A stretch of DNA of 64,000 nucleotides from Acridotheres tristis. Lineage: Eukaryota > Chordata > Aves > Passeriformes > Sturnidae. The first letter of the stretch is position 1. Each line of letters begins with the position of its first letter. Made by a program: the position numbers and the translations under genes. The DNA lies in contig CM072906.1 in assembly GCA_037013685.1 (NCBI GenBank), forward strand, positions 9,112,001 to 9,176,000. The letters are read 5' to 3'. The notes below the pieces were generated by a model, which saw nothing but the letters and a program-made list of their open reading frames with translations, did no database searches and was not told the origin of the DNA. Below, piece after piece: positions 35,501 through 46,619 of this stretch.

Positions 35501-38444
35501 GCTTCATTGTGCTGGTGCCTCTCTGTCCCACAGGCCTATAAGTGGTGCATAGAAGCCATGAAGGAGATCACAGTTGGGCTGCCTGTAAAAGTTGTGGTGG
35601 ATGTGCTACGACAAGCATCAAAGGTGAATCTAAAATCTCCCCCTTGCTTTGGGTACCAAATCACTGCCAGGAATGGCTGAGGAGAGGTTGTTACCTCCAG
35701 AATTCTCCTCGGGGGCCCTGAGAGTTGTTGTTTGCGTTTGTCTTAGAGTGGATGGGGGTTTTGTTTCTATTTGTGTCTCTCTGAAACTGAGTTAGAGCTG
35801 CACAAGTGACCATTGTGACAATGTTACCCTTCCCTGGAAGGGCCCTGGTCCCTCTTGGATCTGGACTGGGTACAGCACACCCTTCAGTCAGGCAGGAGAA
35901 AATAAGATTAGTAATGCTGTGCTCCTTTTCTTAAATAACCAGTAAGTCCTTTAATAGCCACAATGGTATTTTGAAATTAAAAACCACAGTGAGAGTGGCA
36001 GAGTCTGGAGCTGTGAGTGCTCACGTGCTTCCCTTCCCTGCCCAGGCCTGTGTGGTGAAACGGGAGTTCAAGAAGGCTGAGCAGCTCATAAAGCACGCTG
36101 TGTACCTTGCCAGGTAAGGCCCATTCCAGAGAAAAACCTTCTAAAATTGTGCTCAGCTCGCTCCAGTTTGTAACAGGAGTGTGTTTGTGCAGGGAACATT
36201 TTGGAGCCAAGCACCCCAAATACTCTGACACACTACTAGACTATGGATTTTACCTGCTCAACGTAGACAATATCTGCCAATCTGTTGCCATCTATCAGGT
36301 AGGCAGCAGGACTTGTTTCTCTTGATGTTTTTCATCTCTCAGATGTTGTAGTTAATTCATGGAGATAGAGAATAGTTGATTTCATTACTGCAATCACGAT
36401 GTTTAAAAAAAAACCCTGAACACCGCCAGCTATGTTTTCTTTGTCTTCCTCTGACTCATGTCTTTCATATAATTAGTGTCTCATATGTAGAGAATTTCAG
36501 AGCCAATAGATTGATCATAGAGATGAATTTGGGTGTTTTTTTTCTGTGTTAACTGATGAAATTGTATTTTTGGAACCCTTGCAGACAGCACTCGATATCC
36601 GGCAGTCAGTATTTGGAGGTAAAAACATCCACGTAGCTACAGCTCATGAAGACCTGGCCTATTCCTCATATGTTCACCAGTACAGCTCTGGGAAATTTGA
36701 CAATGCACTGTGAGTACAACACACAGCAGCACAGTTACTGCTGTAAATGAAGAAAAATGCTCATTGCATTCACATTTCTATTTTTTTTATCAGTCAACTG
36801 CTGGTGTACATAAACGTATCCTGAATTTTTTATTTTGGCTCTCTCAGATTCCATGCTGAACGTGCTATTGGCATTATCACTCACATTCTCCCAGAAGACC
36901 ATCTCCTTTTGGCCTCTTCAAAGAGAGTTAAAGGTAGTTCCCTTTATTTGCATAATTTGAATGTGTTCATCTGGTCCCTCCCAGGCAATGTAGCTTGAGT
37001 TGTCTTTTTCAGTGGAGATGTTTGTAGTCCTTTTTGTTTATACTTGTAAAATACAAAAAAAAACCCAACCCTTAGCTAGATGAGCTGGAGTGGAGGGATG
37101 AAATGACAGAATATAAACAAGTGTTGGGAGTTGACACAGCGGTGTGGAAGCAGGTTGTGACAGGCACAAAGCCTGGTGAGCTGTGTCCCCACGGCTGGGT
37201 GTGGGCACAGTTACAGTTCCTGTCTCCTGCCCCCAGCACTTATCCTGGAGGAGATTGCCATAGACTGTCACAACAAGGAGACAGAGCAGAGGCTGCTCCA
37301 GGAGGCTCATGACCTGCACCTCTCCTCACTCCAGTTGGCTAAAAAAGCCTTTGGGGAGTTCAACGTGCAGACAGCCAAACACTACGGCAACCTGGGCAGA
37401 CTGTATCAGTCCATGAGGAAGTTCAAGGTAAGGCTTTACTCCTGACCCAAAATCTGCAAGGCAGCTGAAATCTGTCACTGCAAATGAGGGGTTTCAGTGT
37501 TCCACAATCCCCGAGTCCAGTTGGTAGTTCTGTGCTTGGAGAACTTGTGCTTTATCGTTCACCCCAAAAGCTTTGTGCAAAAATAATGCATGGAGATGGA
37601 TGATGCCCTCAGAGGGTGACAGCTTGGTGCTGCTGATACACTCAGCTGAAGAATTTGGAGAACTTGGTTTATGTTTGGCATTGTTACTTTTTGCCTGTTA
37701 CAAAATGCTACTGTTTGAGCTGCTACATAGTTAAGTTTCTTTAAACTGACTTTCCCCCTCTTTTTCTGGTGTGGTGGGTGGTACCTGACTGACCTGTGTG
37801 AATCTGGCCCTGACAGGAAGCAGAGGAAATGCACATCAAGGCCATCCAGATCAAGGAGCAGCTCCTAGGGCAGGAGGATTATGAAGTCGCCCTTTCCGTG
37901 GGCCACCTCGCCTCCCTCTACAACTATGACATGAACCAGTATGAAAATGCTGAAAAGCTTTATCTGAGATCCATAGCAATTGGTAAGTGACTGCAGCAAA
38001 TATCAGTTCAAGTTTTTAGAAAATAATTTGGCTGTTAGTCTCTAGACAGCATTCTGTGACTAGAACATAAGTGGAGAACGTAGGCAAATTTTGTTGGTAA
38101 CAATAACCTGAGAGCTCAGACGCAGCCCATGGATACTTTACCTCTCAATTGATTTTTTTTATTTTTTTTTTTCCTCTTGGGTTTCTTTAGGAAAGAAGCT
38201 TTTTGGTGAAGGATACAGTGGACTTGAATACGATTACAGAGGTCTCATTAAACTGTACAATTCCATTGGCAATTATGAGAAGGTCTTTGAGTACCACAAC
38301 ATTTTGGCCAACTGGAACCGGTTGCGGGACCGGCAGTTCTCGGTCACGGATGCGCTGGAGGACGTCAGCACCAGCCCCCAGTCCACGGAAGAAGTGGTCC
38401 AGTCTTTTCTGATGTCTCAGAACCTCGATGGACAGAGCAGCTAA
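20419..38444 (+). CDS. APPBP2: APPBP2 (PAT1), CUL2 substrate receptor, complete, 13 exons
   Basis: Amyloid precursor protein-binding protein 2. It binds the basolateral sorting signal of APP and microtubules, and is a substrate receptor of CUL2-elongin B/C ubiquitin ligases that reads RxxG-type C-degrons (family knowledge). Coding segments: 20,419-20,559; 29,134-29,222; 29,911-30,062; 30,555-30,678; 34,712-34,880; 35,534-35,623; 36,046-36,113; 36,193-36,298; 36,585-36,709; 36,848-36,933; 37,237-37,427; 37,817-37,982; 38,191-38,444. They sum to 1,761 nt, 586 codons plus stop, against 585 in human by recall. All introns are GT/AG and every phase matches. The N-terminal part (about 1-150) should hold the elongin/cullin box; TPR helices fill most of the rest (for example YSDAEKVFLSCL, EAYKWCIEAMKEI, NAEKLYLRSIAIG). 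The start context has A at -3 and G at +4. The extra residue lies in the arginine-rich RARRRD segment near 27-32. Confidence 0.98.
22068..22285 (-). mobile_element. CR1 LINE 3' fragment, antisense
   Basis: The plus strand begins with the reverse complement of a CR1 tail (tttgggttggaagggacctt). It continues through aggtgtccctgcccatggca and ccagcctggccttgggcact to ttttaagccattcctccttg. 5'-truncated copy inside APPBP2 intron 1. Confidence 0.88.
22485..22600 (+). mobile_element. CR1 LINE 3' tail, sense
   Basis: Short CR1 3' terminus in the opposite orientation to its neighbour: gatggggcctggagtgatgt, catccctgcccttggcaggg, aaggtcccttccctcccaaa and ccatgctgtgattctctg. Only the last 115 bp or so survive. 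Confidence 0.8.
24158..24225. repeat. A/C-rich low-complexity tract
   Basis: Poly-A run followed by irregular aaaacc/aaccaa units, entirely A and C apart from one G. A simple-sequence tract inside APPBP2 intron 1. Confidence 0.75.
25996..26586 (-). other. unexplained antisense open frame in APPBP2 intron 1
   Basis: A 588-nt frame without stops in AT-rich DNA. Its first ATG is at 26,331, giving 112 codons with a protein-like composition (for example DPPEEELKKTQFEKYAPVAP followed by VWKRIEKHGYF). I do not recognise the family. It could be a decayed exon, a fragment of a transposable element or chance. No promoter, poly-A signal or paired splice site is evident. Confidence 0.25.
29134..29222 (+). 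CDS. APPBP2: APPBP2 coding exon 2
   Basis: 89 nt, acceptor tttttttcag, donor gtgagt. Encodes LYQQGRLCQLGSEFCELEVF to LRALDK, then two bases of Arg77. This region (residues 48-77) is likely part of the N-terminal adaptor-binding helices. Confidence 0.97.
29911..30062 (+). CDS. APPBP2: APPBP2 coding exon 3
   Basis: 152 nt, acceptor tttgttgcag, donor gtaact. Encodes HLLHHCFQALMDHGVKVASV through CSYIAESDAAVKEKAIQIGF; phase-1 end splits Gly128. Confidence 0.97.
30555..30678 (+). CDS. APPBP2: APPBP2 coding exon 4
   Basis: 124 nt, acceptor atttttgcag, donor gtgagc. Encodes GGFLSDAGWYSDAEKVFLSC through HWFRAVECCV; a TPR-type helix pair around YSDAEKVFLSCLQLC. Phase-2 end splits Arg169. Confidence 0.97.
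30679..34711 (+). other. APPBP2 intron 4
   Basis: 4.0-kb intron with a poly-T tract at 31,441-31,459. No transposon, RNA gene or alternative exon recognised. Confidence 0.75.
34712..34880 (+). CDS. APPBP2: APPBP2 coding exon 5
   Basis: 169 nt, acceptor cccccaag, donor gtgagc. Encodes LLHVRNGNCKYHLGEETFKL through ELCALLFAKSHYDE; residues 169-225, part of a TPR repeat. GC-richer than neighbouring exons. Confidence 0.97.
35534..35623 (+). CDS. APPBP2: APPBP2 coding exon 6
   Basis: 90 nt, both ends phase 0. Encodes AYKWCIEAMKEITVGLPVKV through LRQASK (residues 226-255). Acceptor cccacag, donor gtgaat. Confidence 0.97.
36046..36113 (+). CDS. APPBP2: APPBP2 coding exon 7
   Basis: 68 nt, acceptor tgcccag, donor gtaagg. 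Encodes ACVVKREFKKAEQLIKHAVY through LA plus two bases of Arg278. Helix A of a TPR. Confidence 0.97.
36193..36298 (+). CDS. APPBP2: APPBP2 coding exon 8
   Basis: 106 nt after an 79-bp intron; acceptor ttgtgcag, donor gtaggc. Encodes EHFGAKHPKYSDTLLDYGFY through SVAIYQ (to residue 313). Glu follows Arg278 where I recall Asp in human. Confidence 0.97.
36585..36709 (+). CDS. APPBP2: APPBP2 coding exon 9
   Basis: 125 nt, acceptor cttgcag, donor gtgagt. Encodes TALDIRQSVFGGKNIHVATA through SGKFDNA; phase-2 end splits Leu355. TPR with the typical alanine/tyrosine pattern (HEDLAYSSYVHQY). Confidence 0.97.
36848..36933 (+). CDS. APPBP2: APPBP2 coding exon 10
   Basis: 86 nt, acceptor ctctcag, donor gtagtt. 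Encodes FHAERAIGIITHILPEDHLL through SSKRVK and the first base of Ala384. Confidence 0.97.
37237..37427 (+). CDS. APPBP2: APPBP2 coding exon 11
   Basis: 191 nt, acceptor cccccag, donor gtaagg. Encodes LILEEIAIDCHNKETEQRLL through NLGRLYQSMRKFK (to residue 447). Contains a clear TPR (TAKHYGNLGRLYQSMRKF). Confidence 0.97.
37817..37982 (+). CDS. APPBP2: APPBP2 coding exon 12
   Basis: 166 nt, acceptor ctgacag, donor gtaagt. Encodes EAEEMHIKAIQIKEQLLGQE through NAEKLYLRSIAI and one base of Gly503. Two consecutive TPR helix pairs. Confidence 0.97.
38191..38444 (+). CDS. APPBP2: APPBP2 coding exon 13 and stop
   Basis: 254 nt, acceptor ttctttag. Encodes KKLFGEGYSGLEYDYRGLIK through TDALEDVSTSPQSTEEVVQS, ending SQNLDGQSS and TAA at 38,442-38,444. 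The last few residues differ from the human tail I recall; the rest is near identical. Confidence 0.97.
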
Positions 38445-38743
38445 GAACTTGGTCAATTATAACCAGTTAAGGTTTTTTCCCCCAGGTTACAGGGGGAAAA
38501 GTCATACTGTGAAATCTAAACCATGTAGTTCTCTGGGGGCTGGAATTTGCATTGAAACACTGGTCCAGTCTACTGAAGAGTGCCCATACGGATGAATGTG
38601 TGTTAAATTCCTCTCAGCATGTGTATGGCATGTTTAGTTCGGCTCACATTTTTAACTTGGTATTCCCAAAAAAAAAAAAAACCCCTTCTTTCTCTCTTCT
38701 TTCAAAAGAAGCTACTTTGCAGAAAGTCTGCAAGAAAACATTA

Positions 38744-38749
38744 AATAAA
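38744..38749 (+). terminator. proximal AATAAA polyadenylation signal of APPBP2
   Basis: Canonical hexamer 300 nt after the stop codon, within ttaaataaaactgtttgag. A short-3'-UTR isoform is possible. Confidence 0.5.
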
Positions 38750-41700
38750 ACTGTTTGAGTTCAAAAGAGTTGCATTCTTATTACGGATGGAAGAGCTTTC
38801 TGCTGAATCACAGAGAGAACAAAAGCTGTACTCTGAGGAGCTGTAGGAGAAAGGTCTTGCTGCTGTATCACTGTAGCAAAGCTCATGGTAAAGAGCCAGC
38901 AAAGGGAGGATGTGCTGGCCTTGGCTGCTGCCTTACCAAGAGAAGTGGCAAAGACCCACTCTGGAGAGCACCATCCCCTCGTTGAGTGCCACCTGTGCTG
39001 TTGTGGATGCCCTGAACTGGACCAGTGCAGATCCCGTAGACCAGCAACCACAGTGTCCTCAGTGCCACCACCAGTGCTCCCCCTGAGCAGGACCAGGACA
39101 CCAGAGTGGACCAGCCTGCTAGAAACCGGTTTTGGACCAGTGGCTTTAATTTAATATTTCTGCCCCTGCATTCACTTTGACAGTAGAACTCTCTCATTTA
39201 GGTGTCTGATCAGTGCAAATGATATCCATGTGATAGATCCAGAGCTAGGAAGTGAATTGATGGTTTGTCTGTACCCAGTGAGCTTCTGCAGAGATTCCTG
39301 GCAGTGCCACAGCTCCACATGCTCCACTCTGCTGCAGCCACTCCTCCTTTCCTGTCCCGTGGGCTCTTGCTCTGCTAACGGAGGCCATACCTTGTTTATA
39401 CCAGTGAAGAGTTTTGTATTCCAATCCAGTTCCATTTTCTGTTTCTGGAGAACATAACTTACTGTACAGTTCACAGGGGTCAGTGGAAAATGCCAAAAAG
39501 CACAACAGGTTTTTTTTTTTGTGATGCTTCATTTCTACATTAAACAAGAGTACAAACCAGAAACGATTCCTTATGTTAATTTACAAAGCAGAGCTCAGCT
39601 GTACAGACCCTCTGAGAATGCCTCTCTCACTAGCTTGTCTTAATTCTTCTTCTGTTGGGGGCTGTGTGGTTGTGTGGGTTTGGGTGTTGTCTTGGGGTTT
39701 GTTTTATTCCTGATATTTGAAAGTCTGTGTAACACAAACTAGAACTGACTTGCTGCTGTTACCTCAGCTCTGCCAGCAGTGCCCTGGCTCTGGGATTCTG
39801 TGGGTTCTGTCCCTTTGGGGGTTTCTCTCCCCTTCTTTTCAGGGTTTGTACCTTGGCCAGTCACAGCCAGGGCTCAGCTGGCTCTTCCCACAGGACTGGA
39901 TGTTCTGTTTGGGGTCTGGTTTTTTGTTGGTTTATGAGGTTTGTGGCAGGGAAAGGTGCTGGATGGGTCTTCAGGGAAGAAATTGAGGTTTTGGACATGA
40001 CTTGGAGCTTAATGGCTCTTCTTAGAAGTGAAATTTTACAGGCCAATAGTTCATATCTTGGTGCCTTCAAGTGTTTTTTTTTTTTTTAGGGGGGGAAGGC
40101 TGAGTAATATCAACTTTAAAATGCAATGTGACATAATTAGTGAATGCAGATAAATGATTGCATACTTAGAATATCTTCACTGAGGTGAAAAGAAGTTATT
40201 TGCATAAAACCCCCTGTGGTATTAGGACTTAACTGCAGTGTATCTGCAACAGCTGCTCAGTGAAAATCCAACTCAGTTACGTGTGGATTTAAAATGTGAT
40301 TTATTTATAGCAGTTTTTGTTTATGACTGTGTAGGAGCTACAGACAAATTCAGCTATACAAGGCAAAACCTTCTCCCTGAATGCCCATGGCACTGACAAG
40401 TGATAGAGTTCTTAAGTCCTGTTAAAAGTTATTTGAAGTCAAACAAAGTATGTAACAGTGTCAGAACTTGGGCAGGAAAGTGGCTGAGAGCTCTCCTAAA
40501 GAACCTGAGTGATTGTGTCCTGCAGAGGTGTTAGAGCTCCCAGCTGGGCACATGAATTTACACTGACATGGGCTGGAGATCATTTATCCACTCAGTGTTC
40601 CCAGTCTTGGCTCTGCAGCTTTTGGCTAAGGAATCCCCAAGCTCTGGGGTTGTGTGGGTGCTGAGGAGCATTGTTAGACTGACAGCAGTCAGGGCCCTGC
40701 ATGAGCCACTCGCTGCTCTTGCTCCAGCCCTGCCTGTGTCCCTGTTCGGGTCGGGGCAGCCTGGGGGGAGCTGTGCTTCCAGACCCAGACGTGTCCCTGC
40801 AGTTTGTTTGTTGGTGGTTTCAGTCTCAGCTCTGCTGGCTGCTCCTCTTTGTCCTTTCCCAAAGCTGCCTCAGCTCTGTGCATTAGCTGGGCTGGAGGGA
40901 AGGAAGGTCCTAAAGCTCCCTGGGAATCCCTTTGCTAAAGGAACTTGGCCAAGGGCTCTTGTGCTGATCCCTGAGGGCTCCAGCGCGTTCCTGTTGTGCC
41001 TGCAGGGACTCCTGGCCGGGGCTGAGCTGCTCCTGCAGCTCCGTCGTGCCAGGGCAGGGCCCTTTGCAGCAGAGTGGCTGTGGCTGATTGCTGCCACTGC
41101 TGCAGCCTGGGGGGGACAGGATGATGCTGCAGCTGCAGGGACAGCGCTGCTGCCCCTGCACAGGACCTGCATTGGTGGCTGGGACTGCACGGAGCTGACC
41201 CCGTGGGTTCTGTGTGTCCCAATGGAGCTGGTTTGGAAAGTTCTGTGTTGGCACCTGGAGCCTGTTTGGGATGTTGTGCTGCTGTTTCTGTTGCTCTCTC
41301 TGCTCTGCAGTTTGCTCGATGCTTTTGAGGAGTGGGAAGCTGCTGGGATGGTGCCAGAGGCAGGTAAAGGACTCGTTGGGGTGGATGTTGTAGCCTGACT
41401 CCAGTCCTGCCCCACTGTGCCCGGGGCAGAGCTGAAAGCAGGAGCTGCAGTTCCCTCTGTTCTCCCCCCGTGGGGCTCTGCAGTGCCCCGTGGCTCCTCT
41501 CTCCCCTCCTGCCGTAGCCCAGGGCAGGTTTTCCGTGCAGAGCTGGGTCAGTGCTGGGGTGGGGGCCTGGCACGGTGGAACATCGATCCAGGAATGAATG
41601 AATGGTTGGCTTTTCTAGACGCACAACACACCCATGCAGGGGCTGTCTGGTGCTGGCAGTGAAAGGGCAGACGTGGGAGTGGAAATCCTGTGAAATGCAT

Positions 41701-43048
41701 CTTTTCCTCGAAGGTGAGTAAAGGAATCACCCCTAGAGTCACTGGGTACAAGTGGCGAGCACGGGTGTCACCTTAAGGTAAATGATTTTCCTTATTGATG
41801 AAGTCAAACCCTCAATATTTTACTTTCAGTGTGAGGTTGTTTGGATCAGTGAGGGGGGAGTTTGCTCGAGGTGCCATTGCTGCTTTTCATGGTACAAAAT
41901 GCACATTGAAGCTCATTCCCTTTTTCAGTCCTAAGTGTGGGGGAGCACGGGAAGGAAAACTCACCGTGCCTCAGGCAGGGGAAGCTGTTGGCAAAGGTGA
42001 TGCTGGACCCAGCTGGCACTGCAGGGCAGGTGCTGCTGCCACCAACCTTTCAGCAGGTCCTTGCTTCTGCTGCCTGTGCAGAACCTGATTTTATCTGCAA
42101 GTCCTTGTTCCCTCATAAGAAAATTCCTGGCCAGTGTCAGCTCAAAGCTGCCTCTGATCGTGGGGCGTGTTTGACACTCCCGGCCTGGGGCCCTTGTGCC
42201 TCTGGGCCCCGGGAGGGCTTTGGGGAGAAGTGGGGAAAATTTCCTTTATTTAGAAATAAATTCCAATACCTGCAAAGAATCGGCAGCACTGGGAATGCTT
42301 TTGTCCCTAAATCTCAGGAACGTTTTGGGCAGTGACACAGGTGTCCCTGGGTGGTGTAAAGTGTGTGCTCTAGGGTCTGCTATTCCACTACTCCTTGCAA
42401 TCCTCGGTATCTATAGCATGAGTGGCCTTAGTGAGTTTGTTGAAGTGCACATTTTTTTTTTTCTTTTCAAAAGTAAATTTTAAGATGAAAAATATATATA
42501 CTATATAAATATATAGAGATATTTAGAAACTTGGTTTGTGGTGCACAAGTTCAGTGTTGGATCGCTAACTACTCGTCGCAGGTACCATATGTGTAACTTT
42601 TCTTTTCTGTATATTCCTTTCTGGGAAACAATGTTGCCATGGTAACTACAACTTTACAATTTCTTTACTACTTAATGATGTGAATGAATTCTACATTTTA
42701 TTGAATATTACCAGGTTCAGTACTATTTTTATACTTTATTGAACTACAGGGGATTTTAATTTAATAGCATTAAAAAAAAAAAAAAAAGATGTTGCTTGAA
42801 CTGTATAACTGTATAAATTGAACTACTTACACAAACCCACCTCTAAACCACAATCTCCACCTGTAGTGCCACGTTCATTTATATAAAAGTATCTTGCTCA
42901 TTCCTAGACCTTGCAGCCCCCCCTCCCTGTGGTGTCAGGACGAAGGTTTCGTACCCCACTCCTCCCCCCGTGCCCACGGAGCCATCCTATGTTTGTAACC
43001 AGCATTGTGATATTCTGTAACTGTATTGCTCAAATGAAATATTGACCT

Positions 43049-43054
43049 AATAAA
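43049..43054 (+). terminator. distal AATAAA polyadenylation signal of APPBP2
   Basis: Canonical hexamer in gacctaataaatagagtgtt, followed within 20-40 nt by GT-rich sequence typical of a cleavage region. It marks the probable main 3' end. Confidence 0.6.
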
Positions 43055-44664
43055 TAGAGTGTTCCCGCAGCCTGGAGTATCTGCAGTGACTTGGTTACAG
43101 CTTCCCTTCCCTCAGTGCCTGTCCTTGCCAGGAGGGGAAATCTCTGCCCTTGGGGTAAATCCTTATGGATGGGGCTCCTGTTGGTACCTGTGCAATGGGG
43201 ACAAAGGGAGGGGGGAGCTCGTGGTGCTTGCAAGATGTGGATCCTTCCCAGGTCCTTCCTGAATCCTCCTCTGCTTCTTGGTCTTTTTTCTCCCTAAAGT
43301 ATCCAGGGGAACACAAATTCTCTCCTGCAAGGGTGCACTGGCAGCACCAAAGCATCTCGTGTGGCTGCCTGAGCACAGAGTGAGTTAAAATCAGAATTTC
43401 TGGGGCTTTTATTTTTAAACCACCAGGTTTGTGTCATTTGAGTGACCTGCAGCTCCCCAGCTGTGCTCAGCTCCCCTTGTCTCACAGGGCTGAGATTTCC
43501 ATTTTTGAAGGCAAAATGTCCTCGAACACTCCCCTGGCCCTGAGAGCCCAGGTCAGGCCCACGAGGGTGACCCTGGAGTCCCCGGGGCTGTGGCAGTGCC
43601 AGCTCTGAAGCCATGAATGGAAATGGATATCCCTGGTGTCTGTGTGTGCTCCTGCAGCTTTCTCAACTCTTCCCCTTTTCCTCAGAGAAATGACAATTGG
43701 GGTGTGCTGGATCCAGACTGCCAAGAACAAGCCAGTAACAGGAGATTCCAAAATCATTCTGTTTGCTGGTGTGAAGGAAGAATTAACAGCAGCAACCCTG
43801 AAACTTCTGTCCAGGTGAAGGGAAAACTGAGATATGAACGAGGTTGTTCTGCTGATTTTTGGGGAGAGCACCAAAAGCTGCCTCTGCCATCTAAAATCCA
43901 GCAGCAGGAAAGGGAATCCCTGTGACATTGCATCCTGTAGTTTATTCCAGAGATTCCCTGATCCTGCTTGGAGCAGGAGCCCTGGAAGGTAAAATGTTTC
44001 CTCTGCCCACATCACCTGGTCAGGAAACTGAGGTTTTTTCTGGCAGAGCTCAGTTTTCCTTGAAAGCATTCCTGTCGTTTCTAAGTCACCTCAAGTTCTA
44101 CTGGAAAAAATGTGGGATAATCCAAGTCCTGAGCAGCCTTTAATCTTGCTCAGTTCCCTCTTGAATCAGTGTGACACTTTGAGGGCAGACAGCGTTTTCC
44201 TAAAGCAGCCACAGGCACTCCTACACTGGGTTTACCTTTAGCTGGAGGAATTATTCTGTTATCCAGAGAAAATTCCTCATGATCCAGGTCTGCTCTGCTG
44301 CCCTGGGAGGGTGACACAACACCCTCTCAAGGACAGGGCTGTGTCCAGGGCAGCACAGCCAGGAATCCCAGGCCCCTGCCCAAGTTTAGGGATGGGATCC
44401 ACATTTTAAAAGGAAGTCTGTTGTCCTGATTCTCAGGATGGTCTCACAGTGGTCTAGGAGGGTTTTGTCTTGCTTGGGTTCAGAGCTGAAGGCATTAACT
44501 GAGCTCCCACCCAGCTGTCTCATTCCAGCATGTGGGAGTGAAGGACCTTTGGGATTTTTACTGGTCACACTGAAAGATTTCTGGGCGAAATTATTGATAT
44601 TTCTGATGTTTCCTTAAAGCCTGGATTGAACCGTGAATCAAATGTGGCCAGCCCCAAAGCCTAG

Positions 44665-44780
44665 CCAGAGTAATTCAGAATCCCAGAATAATTCAGATTG
44701 GAAAAAACCTTTGGCATTATCGAGCCCAATGGTGATCCAGCCCTGCCAACTCCCTGGACCAGGAGTTTCTGCCCCAGCAA
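44665..44780 (-). mobile_element. probable CR1-like 3' tail, antisense
   Basis: Plus strand reads gattggaaaaaacctttggc, attatcgagcccaatggtga and tccagccctgcca, a diverged match to the reverse complement of the CR1-type terminus found in bird genomes. Short and degenerate. Confidence 0.55.
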
Positions 44781-46570
44781 GGAAAGGAGCAGCTGCTGCC
44801 TCCTCCAAAAGCTGCTCTTCCATGACTGTGGTTTATACAAGAGGAATGATATACTAAAGGTAGGTCTGGTACTTCCAGAGCCTTGAGCCAGTTTTGGTGC
44901 ACAACTCTCAGGGATCTCCAGGATCATCATAAATAAGATCCCGTGGTTTGAAATAACAGAATTTTCATTTGGCTGGGCTGTGGCTTGTTGCTATGACGCT
45001 GCAAGTATTGCAGGACTCTGGGAAACCATGGAGACAGCCTGGATTCGCTGCTTTTGTTCAGGTGAGGATGCTGCACTGATCAACTTCCACTGACCTCTCT
45101 GATGGTGTCTGGGAACCTTAAAAACCCCTAAAAGTAACTGGAAGGCAGAAGCGGTCCTGTCCTCTGGGGTTTGGCTGGGTGGTTTCTGTGTGGCTGCATC
45201 CCACAGATACCTTGGCACCAGGCGCACACGGGAGCAGCAGGAGCTGCAGCTCGGGGCACTGAGCATTCCCAATCCCTTGGGATGTTCCTTGCATTTCAAT
45301 GGCACTGATTTGGGGCGTTTCACACGTTTTGTGTCTCTGGTGCCTTTGTCTCCGCAGGAATTGGCAGGCTGGCGTTTCCCCAGCCAGGCGGGGGAGGATC
45401 GCAGCCCGCAGGGCACGGAGGGACTCCTGCTCAGCCTCCCGGATCACGTTGTCTGGCAGCTCTTGAGTTTTGGCTTTTAGTTGACCAATTTAGATTTGAA
45501 GCGCTCCCTCGGAGCTGTTACAGACCAGATTGGACATTTCAGAGGTAAAGAGAGAGACTGGGGAGAAAAGAGATGAGAAACGAGCTGGTTCTGAGTGCCT
45601 GACAACTCCCACAGGACATGTGGCTGTGTTTTAGCAGCTTGAAAATAGGTTTATGTGGGACAAATCCTCCTTCCCGGGCAGCCTGTGGCACCTGTTTGTG
45701 CTGTCAGCAGTTTGCCTCTCCCGTCCCTGTCTCATTGCACCTTTGGGGTGTGCAGGGACTGGGAGGCACAGACGCCCCTGCCACAGGTCGGGCTGCATTT
45801 TTGCTCGGGAAGACAAACGTGTGGCTGGGCTGGGCCCAGAGCAAACCACAACTATGCTGGAGCATCCAGATTGCAAGGTAGGGCCACCCCAATTACCAGC
45901 AGCTGACAACAAAGGATGGCTCATTCCTCATTCCCTCCCGGGCTGCAGGAGCTTCTCCAGCTGCTCTTTTCCCTGCTCCCATGTCTGGGACAGCAGCTCA
46001 ACCTGCCCAGCTCCTCCAGCACTGATCACATCTTCACCTGCTCATCCTTCTGTAACAATTCCAGGTGTGAAGGCTCTGTGTGAGCAGGAAAATGTTCTCC
46101 CTGCTCGCTGGCAGTGGCTGTGAGTGCCTCACCTGTCACTGCTGGGCGGTGACCTTGCAGGTGCTGGAGGTGACAGTCTCTTTGACCTGGCTGTTCCTGA
46201 AGGTACAACTGATTTAAAGCTGCTTCAGAGTCTTTGCTGTGAGTTCTGGAACTGGCTCACGGTTTTCTGAAGGACAGCAGAACTGCTTAAAGGAAAGAAA
46301 AGAAACACAAACCCACTTTTAGAGGTGTTTATGTGAGCCAGCACCGCAGGTTGACTCATGCTTGGGCAGAAACTCTTGCTTAACCTGGGCCCCGTGGGGT
46401 GGCAGCAGCAATGAGCAGAGGGATGACTGCTCCCGTCCTCACTTGTGCTGTTTGTCCCTGCAGGGGGACCAGTGGCAGTGCCAGCCGTGTGTCCGTGCTG
46501 TCCCTGCTCCCCCGGTGCCACCCAGCCCGCTCTGCCCAAGCATCTCCTCCGCGTTTTCAGCCCAGCCCTT

Positions 46571-46619
46571 TCCCGGCACAGGGAATTGGAATTTTCCCGG
46601 CACAGGGAATTGGAATTTT
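46571..46619. repeat. 24-bp tandem duplication
   Basis: Two perfect head-to-tail copies of a 24-bp unit containing cccggcacagggaattggaa. A recent small duplication in intergenic DNA. Confidence 0.85.

Larger units (their letters stand above)
38445..43075 (+). other. APPBP2 3' untranslated region (inferred)
   Basis: No gene follows the stop codon until a well-formed AATAAA at 43,049, after an AT-rich and apparently well-kept stretch (42,480-43,060). A 3' UTR of about 4.6 kb agrees with the long APPBP2 mRNA I recall for mammals. A proximal AATAAA at 38,744 could give a short form of about 0.3 kb. The 276-codon open frame at 40,568-41,398 lies inside and is probably chance. The extent is inferred, not shown by RNA. 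Confidence 0.65.
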
